From contig NZ_JAELXQ010000009.1 in assembly GCF_016427605.1 (NCBI RefSeq), forward strand, positions 1-64,000: a stretch of 64,000 bases of DNA, read 5' to 3'. Both the position numbers and the translations under genes were made by a program. The DNA comes from Ochrobactrum sp. Q0168. Lineage in GTDB: Bacteria > Pseudomonadota > Alphaproteobacteria > Rhizobiales > Rhizobiaceae. How positions within the stretch are numbered: position 1 is the first letter of the stretch; each line of letters opens with the position of its first letter. The notes beneath the pieces were generated by a model that searched no databases, was not told where the DNA came from, and was given only the letters and a program-made list of their open reading frames with translations. Below, piece after piece: positions 35,673 to 44,906 of this stretch.

Positions 35673-37307
35673 TCACTTCTCGATCCAGGCGCTTTGAAGG
35701 CTTTCAAGCCATCCGGCGATGTCGAAATTCACGCCCTTGACCTTGTTTTGCGCGCCGAGATTGATCTGGCGGGGATAGATCGGAATAGACCAGACATTTT
35801 CGATTGCCAGTTTCTGCAATTCCTGAGCATTGCGGGCGCGCAGCGCATTGTCCTGACTGTCTGTAAGTGAGCGCGCCAGCTCATCGACATGGGGGTCCTT
35901 GATGCGGGAATAATTATTGCCGCCGGTTTCCGACGACGTTCCTGAAAAGAAACTGTTCGTCAGGATATACGCATCCGGTGTCGACCACGGCCGATCCGTC
36001 AGATTATATGAGCCTTCCTTGGTGACCTTGCTGAAGGTTCCCGTATCATAAAGATCACGTTCCAGCGCAATGCCGACCTGTCTTGCATAGGCCTGTAAGG
36101 CTTCACCCAAAGTGTCGCGTTGGTCTTCGATCGTCGAGGAACGCACGGCCCAACGGATTTCCAGTCGTTTGCCGTCCTTGGTGCGATAGCCTTGTGCGTC
36201 ACGCTCTTTCCAGCCAGCTTCGTCAAGCAGACGATTGGATTCATCTGGGTCGTAATTCCAAGAGCCTTCAAGCGATTTGTTATAGGAACCAACTGGCGGC
36301 GTATTCTCGGCCAGATTGGACCAGGCCTGCGGGTAATGGCCAAAATAAATACTATTGAGCGCGCTTTTGATATCGAAGGATGCACGCAATGCCTTGCGAA
36401 CGCGCAGATCGTTGGTCGGTTCCTTTTCAACATTCAGGAGCAGCTGGTAAGGAACGCCTGTCGCCTGCTTGTTGTAAACAATATAGCGCTCGTCCGCCTG
36501 CAACTGCGACAGATAGACCGGCGGCACATTGGCGATGAGATCCGCCTGTCCGCTCTGCAATGCCCCCAGCCTGACGGCGGGATCCTTGACGAAATTGACG
36601 ACAATTTTGTCGATATGAGCTGGCCCCTTATTTTCATAATCGGCAGGTGCCCATTTGTATTCGTCGTTACGAACGAGTGTAACGCCCTGTCCAGGTGTAT
36701 AGCTTTCGACCTTATAGGGTCCTGTTCCAGCCTGGACCGCAAAATTCTTTGCAACTTCAGCCGAGTGATTGTTTATCACATCCGGTGCGAGAAAACCCCA
36801 GCTTGCAGTGCTCATCAACCATAGAGCTGCGGCATTGGGCGCCTTGAGATCGAGGCGAATGGTGTAGTCGTCAAGGACTTCATATTTGGTAAGGCCGATA
36901 CCTGTCGGATTCCATGAATTGGTATCCGCGGTCCATTTGTCGATATTGGCTGCAACAGCCGCAGCATTAAATTTTTCACCGTTATGGAATGTGACGTCCT
37001 TGCGCAGATGAAATGTAATCGACTTGCCGTCTGGCGCCGTTTGCCACGTCTCAGCAAGCCAAGGGTGATATTGTCCATCGCTTCCAAGGCGCACCAGACG
37101 GTCGAAGACATTGCCGCCCAGCGTCAGCAAAGAAACAGGCCAATCATGGGACAAGTCCCAGTCGTAAGGCTCGATATCCTGCGAGTAGATCAGTGTTCCG
37201 CCCCGCCGTGCATCGACTGTCTGTGAGAAGGATATGGAATTAAGGCCTGCCATCAACACGACGGACAGACCGAAAGTAGATAAAATTTTCTTGGATAGAA
37301 GGGACAT
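35673..37307 (-). CDS. Periplasmic solute-binding protein, dipeptide/nickel family 5
   Basis: The 544-residue protein has a Sec signal peptide (MSLLSKKILSTFGLSVVLM then SISFSQTVDA) and the family 5 extracellular binding fold: GGTLIYSQDIEPYDWD, LAETWQTAPDGKSITFHLRKDVTFHNGEKF and the GTGPYKV hinge. The family binds peptides, glutathione, nickel chelates or other solutes. It is the first gene of the importer operon; no good ribosome site is seen before ATG 37307. The two flavin monooxygenases downstream suggest a sulfur- or nitrogen-containing organic compound as ligand. Confidence 0.92.
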   Translation of the reverse strand: MSLLSKKILSTFGLSVVLMAGLNSISFSQTVDARRGGTLIYSQDIEPYDWDLSHDWPVSLLTLGGNVFDRLVRLGSDGQYHPWLAETWQTAPDGKSITFHLRKDVTFHNGEKFNAAAVAANIDKWTADTNSWNPTGIGLTKYEVLDDYTIRLDLKAPNAAALWLMSTASWGFLAPDVINNHSAEVAKNFAVQAGTGPYKVESYTPGQGVTLVRNDEYKWAPADYENKGPAHIDKIVVNFVKDPAVRLGALQSGQADLIANVPPVYLSQLQADERYIVYNKQATGVPYQLLLNVEKEPTNDLRVRKALRASFDIKSALNSIYFGHYPQAWSNLAENTPPVGSYNKSLEGSWNYDPDESNRLLDEAGWKERDAQGYRTKDGKRLEIRWAVRSSTIEDQRDTLGEALQAYARQVGIALERDLYDTGTFSKVTKEGSYNLTDRPWSTPDAYILTNSFFSGTSSETGGNNYSRIKDPHVDELARSLTDSQDNALRARNAQELQKLAIENVWSIPIYPRQINLGAQNKVKGVNFDIAGWLESLQSAWIEK

Positions 37308-37591
37308 TTACAGCACTCGAATAGAAACCAATGAGGAACCAAAAACTCCTATGGAGCGACTGTCCTCTCGGGCGCTAGGATCATCGAAAGCAGCCAGCCA
37401 ACCCAGGCATAGAATTCCAATTAATCCATATATTATGTAGATTTTTCCCAAAAGACGACGGGGATGGGAAACGATCAAAGATCGATTACACTCCGGTGAC
37501 TGGCTATTAAGAATATAAGTTTTTACTCATAAATGAGCCGATGGGTTTATCTGCCCACTATTACGCACTCTCGCTTTATGGTCCTGCAAGC

Positions 37592-38524
37592 TCATAGCTG
37601 GTCATTGCGATGAAGCTTCCGGTCACGCGCAGACAGAACGGCATATTCCTCTGCGAGAAAGTCAAGAAGAGCCCGAACAGAAGGAAGCAGCCCGCGACGT
37701 GACGGAAAGGCTGCATGGATAATGCCGCTGCGGGGTGCCCAGTCGGGGAGCAGGTCAACCAATCGGCCTGCCTTTACATCCTCCTGAATGACCATCGTGG
37801 GAAACTGACAAACACCGATGCCCTGCAGTGCGGCCAGCCGCAGCGCAACCATATCTTCCGTGATCAGAAGCGGTTGATAGGGAATCTCAGCCGTAGCGCC
37901 GTTGGGACCACGCAAATTCCATTCAAAACTGTTGTCAGACGCGCCCCAGGCAAGACCCGGCATATTGACAAGGTCGGCGGGAACAGCATCGCATCCCGCC
38001 TTCACCAATACGGGGCTGGCGACCAGTCGCTGTTCGCTTTCCGCCAGTTTACGGATGATGAGATCGCTATCTTCGATTGGCGGGAAGCGGACACGGATAG
38101 CCAGATCGAAGCCTTCACGGATTACGTCCACACGTCGGTTTGTGCTTTCCAGATGCACCTTCACCTTGGGATAGCGGGCCATGAAACGCGCAATCATTTC
38201 GCCAACCTGGAAATAGATGACCGATGCAGGGCAACTCACCCGCACCGTGCCTTGCGGTTCCGCCCGCATTCTATCGATCACCTCCAGCGCTGAATCAGCT
38301 TCCACCATCATAGCCAGGCAATGGCGATGAAACTCCTTGCCGATTTCCGTCACGGCAAACTGCCGGGTGGTGCGCTGAAGGAGGCGAACGCCCAAGTCTT
38401 CTTCCAGCAGGGCGATACGGCGGCTCAGCCTTGAGCGGGGCATATCCAGCTTTCGGGCTGCAGCGGAAAAGCCGCCTTGGTCCACGACTTCCACAAAAAG
38501 ACGCATATCGTTCAGATCAGCCAT
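37592..38524 (-). CDS. LysR-type regulator (CrgA-like)
   Basis: 310 residues: an N-terminal helix-turn-helix (MRLFVEVVDQGGFSAAARKL, PRSRLSRRIALLEEDLGVRLLQR) and a C-terminal PBP2-type effector domain with the IRVRFPP stretch typical of the CrgA/AaeR-like branch. It is divergent from the pirin gene with a perfect dyad between them, which favours pirin and the YcaC-like hydrolase as its targets. The importer operon starts 284 bases further along the same strand and could be a second target. Confidence 0.92.
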   Translation of the reverse strand: MADLNDMRLFVEVVDQGGFSAAARKLDMPRSRLSRRIALLEEDLGVRLLQRTTRQFAVTEIGKEFHRHCLAMMVEADSALEVIDRMRAEPQGTVRVSCPASVIYFQVGEMIARFMARYPKVKVHLESTNRRVDVIREGFDLAIRVRFPPIEDSDLIIRKLAESEQRLVASPVLVKAGCDAVPADLVNMPGLAWGASDNSFEWNLRGPNGATAEIPYQPLLITEDMVALRLAALQGIGVCQFPTMVIQEDVKAGRLVDLLPDWAPRSGIIHAAFPSRRGLLPSVRALLDFLAEEYAVLSARDRKLHRNDQL

Positions 38525-38538
38525 CGCCGGTCTCTCAT

Positions 38539-38556
38539 TGTCCTGTTTTCAGGACA
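38539..38556. promoter_or_regulatory. Perfect dyad between LysR and pirin genes (candidate operator)
   Basis: TGTCCTG at 38539-38545 and CAGGACA at 38550-38556 are a perfect 7-base dyad around TTTT, 15 bases before the LysR start and about 105 bases before pirin. It is placed well for a LysR protein that controls the divergent gene and itself. Confidence 0.6.
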
Positions 38557-38661
38557 GTATAGCCTGAACTTCGATCTACCGAAGCCTTTGTTCCAGATTT
38601 ATTTTGCTCTCAGACAGTTGCCCCAGTCGCTATGGCGACGAATAAATCGGGAAAGACCGAA

Positions 38662-39528
38662 ATGAGACAAGTTATCGGCGTGTTTAGCAGCCCGTCCCCC
38701 CATTGGGTGGGAGACGGATTTCCGGTTCGCTCCATGTTGTCCCACGCGACAATGGGTGAGCACATCAGCCCGTTTCTGCATCTTGATTATGCAGGGCCGG
38801 AGCAATTCGCGCCCTCCCCAACCCCGCGCGGCGTTGGCAGCCATCCCCATCGCGGTTTTGAAACAGTGACCATCGTTTATCAGGGCGAAGTTGAACATCG
38901 CGATTCTACGGGAAGTGGTGGCCTGATTGGTCCAGGGGACGTGCAATGGATGACCGCTGGCGCTGGAATTCTTCATGAAGAGCGCCATTCGAAGGCATTT
39001 ACCGAACAGGGCGGCGCGCTTGAAATGGTGCAACTGTGGGTAAACCTGCCTGCCAAACATAAGTCCGCTCCTGCCGCCTACCAAACGGTACTCGATCGGG
39101 ATATTCCGACCGTGGCCCTGCCCAATAACGCTGGCATCGTCCGCGTCATAGCCGGAAACTATGCCGGACATGTCGGACCAGCACATACTTTCACGCCGAT
39201 CAATCTGTGGGACCTACGCCTGAACAGCGGCGGACATGTTCGGCTCGAACTTCCCGACGAGCATACAATCGGTCTGGCAATCTTGCGCGGAGCGATCACC
39301 GTCAACGGCAGCAGATCCGCGCGCGGTGCCCAATTCGTGCTCCTGGACCGCAAGGGTGGCGGTTTCGAGATGACGGCTGACAGCGATGCAACCGTCCTTC
39401 TCCTGAGCGGCGAACCGCTTGGAGAGCCTGTCGCCATGCGTGGCCCTTTCGTCATGAATACGAACGAAGAATTGCAGGATGCTTACGCGGATTTTCGAAC
39501 AGGGAAATTCGGCGCCATTCCTGCCTGA
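38662..39528 (+). CDS. Pirin-family cupin protein
   Basis: The 288-residue protein has the bicupin pirin fold. The N-terminal metal site is complete: His61 and His63 (SHPHRG), His105 and Glu107 (ILHEER). The C-terminal cupin lacks a matching set, as usual. Pirins of bacteria can act as quercetin dioxygenases or as stress-linked regulators. ATG 38662 has a GGGAAAG site; the ORF could extend to 38632 without one. It sits divergent to the LysR gene and 200 bases before an isochorismatase-like gene. Confidence 0.9.
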   Translation: MRQVIGVFSSPSPHWVGDGFPVRSMLSHATMGEHISPFLHLDYAGPEQFAPSPTPRGVGSHPHRGFETVTIVYQGEVEHRDSTGSGGLIGPGDVQWMTAGAGILHEERHSKAFTEQGGALEMVQLWVNLPAKHKSAPAAYQTVLDRDIPTVALPNNAGIVRVIAGNYAGHVGPAHTFTPINLWDLRLNSGGHVRLELPDEHTIGLAILRGAITVNGSRSARGAQFVLLDRKGGGFEMTADSDATVLLLSGEPLGEPVAMRGPFVMNTNEELQDAYADFRTGKFGAIPA

Positions 39529-39553
39529 TCCATTCCCGTGGCTTTGGAGCGCG

Positions 39554-39683
39554 TTAGAGCGCGTTTCGATCTGAATGAATCAGATCGGCGCTCTAAGCCT
39601 TTATATTTCTAGCATAATCTTATCGATCCTCGTTTCACTCCGGTCGGATTATGCTCAAACCACGGGTTTCCCCGGACCGGAAA
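39554..39683. repeat. Composite palindromic intergenic element
   Basis: Three nested or neighbouring dyads fill the gap after pirin. The first is long: TTAGAGCGC at 39554-39562 pairs with GCGCTCTAA at 39588-39596, enclosing GATCTGA (39568-39574) and TCAGATC (39580-39586). The second pairs AGCATAATC (39611-39619) with GATTATGCT (39647-39655). The third pairs TTTCC with GGAAA (39667-39683). The composition resembles dispersed palindromic repeats in Brucellaceae and other Rhizobiales; no second copy was seen in this window. Confidence 0.65.
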
Positions 39684-39728
39684 TGTTTTCGGCCCAAACA
39701 AGTCCAAGCCTGAAGAAGGAGACATAAA

Positions 39729-40409
39729 ATGAGCAGTCCAGCCAACTTTAACGGCCAGCGTCCGGTTATTGATCCCAACGACGCCGTCATGCTTCTGATT
39801 GACCACCAAAGCGGTCTGTTTCAGACCGTTGCAGACATGCCGATGCCTGTCTTGCGCAATCATGCGACAGCGCTGGCCAAGATGGCGACGCTGGCCAAAA
39901 TGCCTGTCATCACCACGGCATCCGTGCCACAAGGCCCCAATGGCCCGTTGATCCCAGAGATCCATGAGAACGCCCCTCACGCCCAATATGTAGCGCGGCG
40001 GGGCGAGATCAACGCATGGGACAATCCGGATTTCGTTGCCGCCGTCAAGGCTACGGGCCGCAAGACCCTTATCATCGCAGGCACCATCACCAGTGTTTGC
40101 ATGGCCTTTCCGGCAATCAGTGCCGTTCAGGATGGCTACAAGGTTTTCGCGGTGGTGGATGCATCCGGCACCTACTCCAAGATGGCCCAGGAAATCACGC
40201 TGGCCCGTGTGGTTCAGGCCGGTGTCGTGCCGATGGACACGGCGGCAGTCGCTTCCGAACTTCAGAAGACATGGAATCGTGACGATGCCCAGGAATGGGC
40301 CAACGTTTACACCAAGATTTTCCCTCCCTACCAGCTTCTGATCGAAAGCTATATGAAAGCGCAGGAAGTCGAAAAGAACCACGAACAACTGGATTCACAG
40401 CGCGGTTGA
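39729..40409 (+). CDS. YcaC-like isochorismatase-family hydrolase
   Basis: A 226-residue cysteine hydrolase close in layout to Escherichia coli YcaC: Asp25 (LLIDHQSGL), the PNGPLIPEI segment, [14 protein letters not shown] and the nucleophile Cys124 in TSVCMAFPA. YcaC-like proteins form octamers and have no established substrate; the superfamily hydrolyses isochorismate, nicotinamide and carbamoyl compounds. A strong GAAGGAG site precedes ATG 39729. It converges on the phosphoketolase gene with a shared terminator and probably shares regulation with pirin. Confidence 0.9.
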   Translation: MSSPANFNGQRPVIDPNDAVMLLIDHQSGLFQTVADMPMPVLRNHATALAKMATLAKMPVITTASVPQGPNGPLIPEIHENAPHAQYVARRGEINAWDNPDFVAAVKATGRKTLIIAGTITSVCMAFPAISAVQDGYKVFAVVDASGTYSKMAQEITLARVVQAGVVPMDTAAVASELQKTWNRDDAQEWANVYTKIFPPYQLLIESYMKAQEVEKNHEQLDSQRG

Positions 40410-40425
40410 TGAAACCAAGCGTTGG

Positions 40426-40455
40426 AAAAGGGCGGCAGGCAACGGCCGCCCTTTT
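40426..40455. terminator. Bidirectional rho-independent terminator
   Basis: A perfect 11-base stem, AAAAGGGCGGC at 40426-40436 and GCCGCCCTTTT at 40445-40455, with an 8-base loop lies between the converging YcaC-like and phosphoketolase genes. The A-run and T-run on either side of the GC stem let it work for both strands. Confidence 0.9.
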
Positions 40456-40461
40456 GCATGA

Positions 40462-42852
40462 TCAAGTCGATGTCCCGGATGCGTAAGGCCAGACCCAATC
40501 CTGGATCTCGGGCAAGTCTTCACCCGCCTCGCGGATATAAGTTGCGTGACGGGCAAGTTTTTCCTTGAAGCCCGCAATCAGTGGTTCTGCGCTCTCGGAG
40601 CCCAAAGGCAGTCGATTGATAGCCTCCATTGCAAGGTGAAAACGATCAAGTTCGTTTCGCACCGTCATATCGAATGGGGTCGTCGTCGTTCCTTGTTCGA
40701 TAAAGCCACGTACATGAAAATTGGGGTGGTTGGTTCGCTTATAAACCAGCCTGTGAATGAGGTATGGATAACCATGATAAGCAAAGATCACGGGCCGGTT
40801 GGTCGTGAAAATCCGGTCAAACGCCTCGTCGGAAATCCCATGGGGATGATGTTGGGGCGATTGTAGCGCCATAAGGTCCACGATATTGACGACCCGAATC
40901 CGCAGATGCGGCAGAGACTGACGCAGCAGATCGACAGCGGCAAGCGTTTCCATAGTCGGAACATCGCCTGCACAAGCCATGACGATATCAGGTTCCAGAC
41001 CGTCTTCTGTTCCGGCCCAATCCCATATTCCAAGACCGTCTTCGCAATGGCGAACTGCGGCGTCCATGGACAGCCATTGCGGCTCCGGCTGTTTGCCCGC
41101 GACGATGACATTCACGCGGTTCCATGTTTTCAGACAGTGATCGCCGACACATAACAGCGTGTTGGCATCCGGCGGGAAATAAACGCGCACCACATCGGCA
41201 CTCTTATTGGCCACCAGATCAACAAAGCCAGGGTCCTGATGTGAGAAACCATTATGGTCCTGCCGCCACACGTGGGAGGTCAAGAGATAGTTCAGGGAAG
41301 AGATAGGCTTGCGCCATTCCAGCTCACGCGCGACCTGCAACCATTTTGCATGCTGATTGAACATGGAATCGACAATATGGATGAACGCCTCATAACAGGA
41401 GAAGAAGCCATGCCGCCCGGTCAACAGATAACCTTCCAGCCAGCCTTGGCATAGGTTTTCGCTCAGTACCTCCATCACGCGGCCATCAGCGGCGAGATTG
41501 TCATCAATATCGAGCGTTTCAGACATCCATACGCGTTTGCTTGCTTCGAAGACAGCGCTGAGGCGGTTCGAAGCGGTTTCATCGGGACCGAACACGCGGA
41601 AATTGTTTTCTTTCTCGTTCAGCCTGAAAACATCGCGCAGATATTCTCCCAGTATTTTGGTCGCCTGGGCGTTGATAGCCCCCGGCTGAGTGACATCGAC
41701 AGCATATTGACGGAAATCTGGTGTATGCAGCTGCTTGCGTAAAAGCCCGCCATTGGCATGCGGATTGGCGCCCATGCGCCGCTCCCCTTCGGGAGCAAGA
41801 GCACGCAATTCCGGCTTCAGCGCGCCCTTTTCGTCAAACAGGTCGGCTGGATCATAGCTTTTCATCCAGTCTTCCAGAATTTTACGATGCGCGTCATTTT
41901 CCCGGCAGTTGGCGACAGGAACCTGATGCGAACGCCAGTAGTTTTCAACAATGAGACCGTCGACGTTCTTTGGGCCGGTCCATCCCTTGGGACTTCTGAG
42001 TATGATCATCGGCCAACGTGGGCGCTCAGGCGACTTGACGTCGGCATTTTTCTTGATCGTCTCGATCTGCGCGAAGATGGTTTCCAGTGTCGCAGCCATT
42101 TTCTGATGCATGGCCTCGGGTTCACTGCCTTCCACAAAGAAGGGTTCGTAACCATATCCCCTGAAGAGGTCCGTCAAATCCCTGTCCGAAAGCCGCGCGA
42201 GGACGGTGGGATTAGCAATCTTGTAGCCGTTGAGGTGCAGGATCGGAAGGACAGCGCCATCACGCACCGGATTGAGAAACTTGTTGGAATGCCATGACGT
42301 CGCGAGCGCGCCCGTTTCCGCTTCGCCATCCCCCACGACGCAGGCCACAACCAGATCCGGATTATCGAAGGCTGCCCCATAAGCATGGACCAGAGCGTAA
42401 CCCAACTCACCACCTTCATGAATGGACCCCGGTGTTTCCGGCGCGACGTGACTTGGTATACCGCCGGGGAAGGAAAACTGGCGAAACAGCTTGCGCATAC
42501 CAGCCTCGTCCTCGCTGACAGAGGGGTAAACCTCGGAATATGTACCTTCGAGATAGGTGCTTGCGACCATGCCTGGCCCGCCATGCCCAGGGCCGCAAAC
42601 ATAGATCACATTGGCATCGCGTTGCTTGATCATGCGATTGAGATGCACGTAAATGAAATTGAGGCCCGGTGTTGTCCCCCAATGGCCAAGTAACCGCGGC
42701 TTGATATGCTCCGGTTTGAGTGGCTCTCGCAGCAACGGATTGTCCATCAGATAAATCTGACCGACGGAAAGATAATTCGCGGCGCGCCAGTACCGATCAA
42801 TCAGCGAAAGCTGTTGCGGGTTCAAAGGTTTGGAAGCTGATGTTGTGCTCAA
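40462..42852 (-). CDS. xfp: Xylulose-5-phosphate / fructose-6-phosphate phosphoketolase
   Basis: The 796-residue thiamine-diphosphate enzyme splits xylulose-5-phosphate (or fructose-6-phosphate) into acetyl-phosphate plus glyceraldehyde-3-phosphate (or erythrose-4-phosphate). Visible family marks are [10 protein letters not shown] near 85-93, the thiamine motif GDGEAETG at 174-181, and a C-terminal part with [25 protein letters not shown]. Length is typical. Translation must start at a TTG (42852): AGGAG lies seven bases upstream and no ATG is nearby. Acetate kinase lies just upstream on the same strand, 21 bases away, so acetyl-phosphate is turned into acetate and ATP. Confidence 0.96.
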   Translation of the reverse strand: MSTTSASKPLNPQQLSLIDRYWRAANYLSVGQIYLMDNPLLREPLKPEHIKPRLLGHWGTTPGLNFIYVHLNRMIKQRDANVIYVCGPGHGGPGMVASTYLEGTYSEVYPSVSEDEAGMRKLFRQFSFPGGIPSHVAPETPGSIHEGGELGYALVHAYGAAFDNPDLVVACVVGDGEAETGALATSWHSNKFLNPVRDGAVLPILHLNGYKIANPTVLARLSDRDLTDLFRGYGYEPFFVEGSEPEAMHQKMAATLETIFAQIETIKKNADVKSPERPRWPMIILRSPKGWTGPKNVDGLIVENYWRSHQVPVANCRENDAHRKILEDWMKSYDPADLFDEKGALKPELRALAPEGERRMGANPHANGGLLRKQLHTPDFRQYAVDVTQPGAINAQATKILGEYLRDVFRLNEKENNFRVFGPDETASNRLSAVFEASKRVWMSETLDIDDNLAADGRVMEVLSENLCQGWLEGYLLTGRHGFFSCYEAFIHIVDSMFNQHAKWLQVARELEWRKPISSLNYLLTSHVWRQDHNGFSHQDPGFVDLVANKSADVVRVYFPPDANTLLCVGDHCLKTWNRVNVIVAGKQPEPQWLSMDAAVRHCEDGLGIWDWAGTEDGLEPDIVMACAGDVPTMETLAAVDLLRQSLPHLRIRVVNIVDLMALQSPQHHPHGISDEAFDRIFTTNRPVIFAYHGYPYLIHRLVYKRTNHPNFHVRGFIEQGTTTTPFDMTVRNELDRFHLAMEAINRLPLGSESAEPLIAGFKEKLARHATYIREAGEDLPEIQDWVWPYASGTST

Positions 42853-42873
42853 ACTCTGTCTCCTACGGGGATT

Positions 42874-44076
42874 TCACGCGTGCGCCGATTTGACCGCTTT
42901 CGCGCTATGGATGATTTCGAAAGCATCTGAAGCGATGGTATGCTCCTCGTCCGTCGCAAGGACAAACGCCGCCGGGTGGCTCGATCCCGTTGTGATACGA
43001 AAGGCATTTTTATTGTTGGCGGCGATGTCCAGATCAATGCCCAGCCACCTAAGATGCTGGCATATTGCTGCACGGATTGCAGGTTGATGTTCTCCGATGC
43101 CCGCTGTAAAAATCAGTGCGTCGAGCCCGCCAAGCGTCGAAGCGAGGCGACAGATTTCGCCGGCGATGCGCAGCGTAAATATCTCGATCGCCTCACGGGC
43201 TTCTGGAGCATCACTTTCAAGCAGATCACGCGTGTCGCCACTTAATCCTGAAAGTCCGAGCAAACCTGAACGGTTATAGAGCAAATTCGCGAGCGCCTCA
43301 GCTCGCATGTTCTCTTCCTTTAGCAGATGAAGCAGTACACCCGGATCGAGGGCACCGCATCGTGTGGCCATCGGAATACCATCAAGCGTTGAGAAACTCA
43401 TACTGGTATCCATACTGCGCCCGTCATCCATGGCGCACAGGCTGGCACCGCTTCCCAAATGGGCAACCACAACTTTCTTTCGCGCGAGCTCCGGTTCTTG
43501 CCTCGTAAAATTCCCGATGATCGATTTGTACGACAAGCCATGAAAACCGTAGCGTTTTATCCCGCGGTCCGCCAATTCGCGCGGAATTGCGAAAAGCCGG
43601 ACGCTATCAGCTATGGTCTGGTGAAAGGCAGTGTCGAAAGAAGCTACCTGCGCAAGATCGGGGAAGAGTTTGCCGACGGCTTTTATCAACGCGACGCTTT
43701 TAGCCTGATGCAATGGTGCAAAAATGCCAAGACGATCAATGGCATCGATATGTGCCTTGTCCAGCAGCACCGGTTCAACCAACTCGTCTCCGCCGAAGAC
43801 CACACGATGCCCTACGGCAAGAATCCGCGCTGGATCAATATGCGTCGCAAGTTTCTGGAAGAGTTCCCCCAGGATAACCACAATGTCGTCTGAACCGGAG
43901 GCCGATAACGTGACATCCAAATCACCCTTTTCAGTGCGAAGCCGGAACCGCAAAGGTGAGAGGTTGAGATCTATCGCGCCTCTGGACACGTTCCTTATTC
44001 GGGTGCCGTCGCACGAGAAAGCTCCAATTTTGACCGACGAGGAACCGGCATTGAAAGTAATGATCTGTTTTTCCAC
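42874..44076 (-). CDS. ackA: Acetate kinase
   Basis: A 400-residue acetate kinase with the ASKHA fold: NAGSSSVK near residues 9-16, GHRVVFGG, the FDTAFHQTI active-site segment, RYGFHGLSY, VVVAHLGSGASL and the AGIGEHQP stretch near the C-terminus. It converts acetyl-phosphate and ADP to acetate and ATP, or the reverse. I start at the GTG at 44076 with AGGGA upstream, which gives the normal family length; the reading from 44145 adds 23 basic residues. It leads an operon with xfp, forming a short route from pentose-phosphate to acetate. Confidence 0.95.
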   Translation of the reverse strand: MEKQIITFNAGSSSVKIGAFSCDGTRIRNVSRGAIDLNLSPLRFRLRTEKGDLDVTLSASGSDDIVVILGELFQKLATHIDPARILAVGHRVVFGGDELVEPVLLDKAHIDAIDRLGIFAPLHQAKSVALIKAVGKLFPDLAQVASFDTAFHQTIADSVRLFAIPRELADRGIKRYGFHGLSYKSIIGNFTRQEPELARKKVVVAHLGSGASLCAMDDGRSMDTSMSFSTLDGIPMATRCGALDPGVLLHLLKEENMRAEALANLLYNRSGLLGLSGLSGDTRDLLESDAPEAREAIEIFTLRIAGEICRLASTLGGLDALIFTAGIGEHQPAIRAAICQHLRWLGIDLDIAANNKNAFRITTGSSHPAAFVLATDEEHTIASDAFEIIHSAKAVKSAHA

Positions 44077-44409
44077 GCGGCGGTTCCCTGAACATGTTGG
44101 ATAAAACCCGCGCTTAGGACATATAGCGCTGCTATCGTGTTTCAAGGTGCCAAAATAGGCATCTTTTCCAGAATGCGGCCTATACGCAAGGCGGCCCCTC
44201 TTTTCGGAATTGTTGAATTGAGACGATAATAGACGACGATATCCTGAATATCTACAGGAGAATACTTTCGGCGCTAACTCAAAGGCATGCCCTTACACTG
44301 CGATATCTCTCTGGAAATTGACGGAAAACTTCTACATTCTTGTTCACTAACGGATTTCGCCTTGCAGTTTCGTCACTTTGGGCCACACATGCATAATTAA
44401 AGGAGCGCC
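44077..44409. other. Divergent promoter region between ackA and the universal stress gene
   Basis: This 333-base space must hold promoters for ackA-xfp (minus) and the universal stress gene (plus). I looked for an FNR/FixK dyad (TTGAT-N4-ATCAA), expected from the fermentation-linked genes, and found no good match. A clear ribosome site (AAAGGAG) stands before 44410. Confidence 0.4.
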
Positions 44410-44856
44410 ATGATGTATAAACATATCCTTATCGCAACCGATGGTTCAGAAATCGCCGACCGCTGCGTCGACCAAGGCCTATCCTTAGCAAAGGCTCTAA
44501 ACTGTGATGCGACTGTTGTAACAGTGACTGAACCATACAGCAGCGCTGGTATCTTTGGAGGCTTATTCGACGATCAGGATATCAAAGAGAAATATGATCA
44601 AAACTGGCAGAAATATGCTGAAAAAGTTCTCCGAAAGGCCAAGAATCTGGCGGAGGAACTTAAGATCAATATCAACGTCCTACATCTGATCAATCCGATA
44701 CCCTCGGACGCGGTCATTAAAGCTGCTGATTCACTCAATTGCGACCTGATCGTGGTCGCGACACATGGATATTCCGGGGCACAACGCTTGCTTCTGGGGA
44801 GCCAGGCAAACCAGATCATCACACTTGGAAACAAATCCGTGCTCGTTGTGCGATAA
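44410..44856 (+). CDS. Universal stress protein, UspA family
   Basis: This 148-residue single-domain Usp has the start MYKHILIATDGSE and the C-terminal nucleotide-site segment VATHGYSG...LLGSQ. Such proteins bind ATP and help survival under starvation or low oxygen. An ATG at 44413 is an alternative start. It is followed after 50 bases by the P-type ATPase and is divergent from ackA, a grouping that points to shared control in low-oxygen or stress conditions. Confidence 0.93.
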   Translation: MMYKHILIATDGSEIADRCVDQGLSLAKALNCDATVVTVTEPYSSAGIFGGLFDDQDIKEKYDQNWQKYAEKVLRKAKNLAEELKININVLHLINPIPSDAVIKAADSLNCDLIVVATHGYSGAQRLLLGSQANQIITLGNKSVLVVR

Positions 44857-44906
44857 TTTTTCGCACAGATAACTTTACGATACCTTCCCTTTGCGGAGAA
44901 TGGCTA

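Noticed and set aside
37444-37471. Dyad TTTCCCA / TGGGAAA before the binding-protein gene
   Set aside because: A 7-base repeat with a 14-base gap in AT-rich DNA is weak evidence, and no regulator-specific form is seen.
44077-44409. FNR/FixK-type dyad before ackA or the stress gene
   Set aside because: No stretch matches TTGAT-N4-ATCAA even loosely, so oxygen control is not claimed.
44739-44906. Upstream extension of the P-type ATPase
   Set aside because: The extra 56 residues overlap the universal stress gene in another frame and lack membrane or metal-binding features; ATG 44907 has a GGAGA site.
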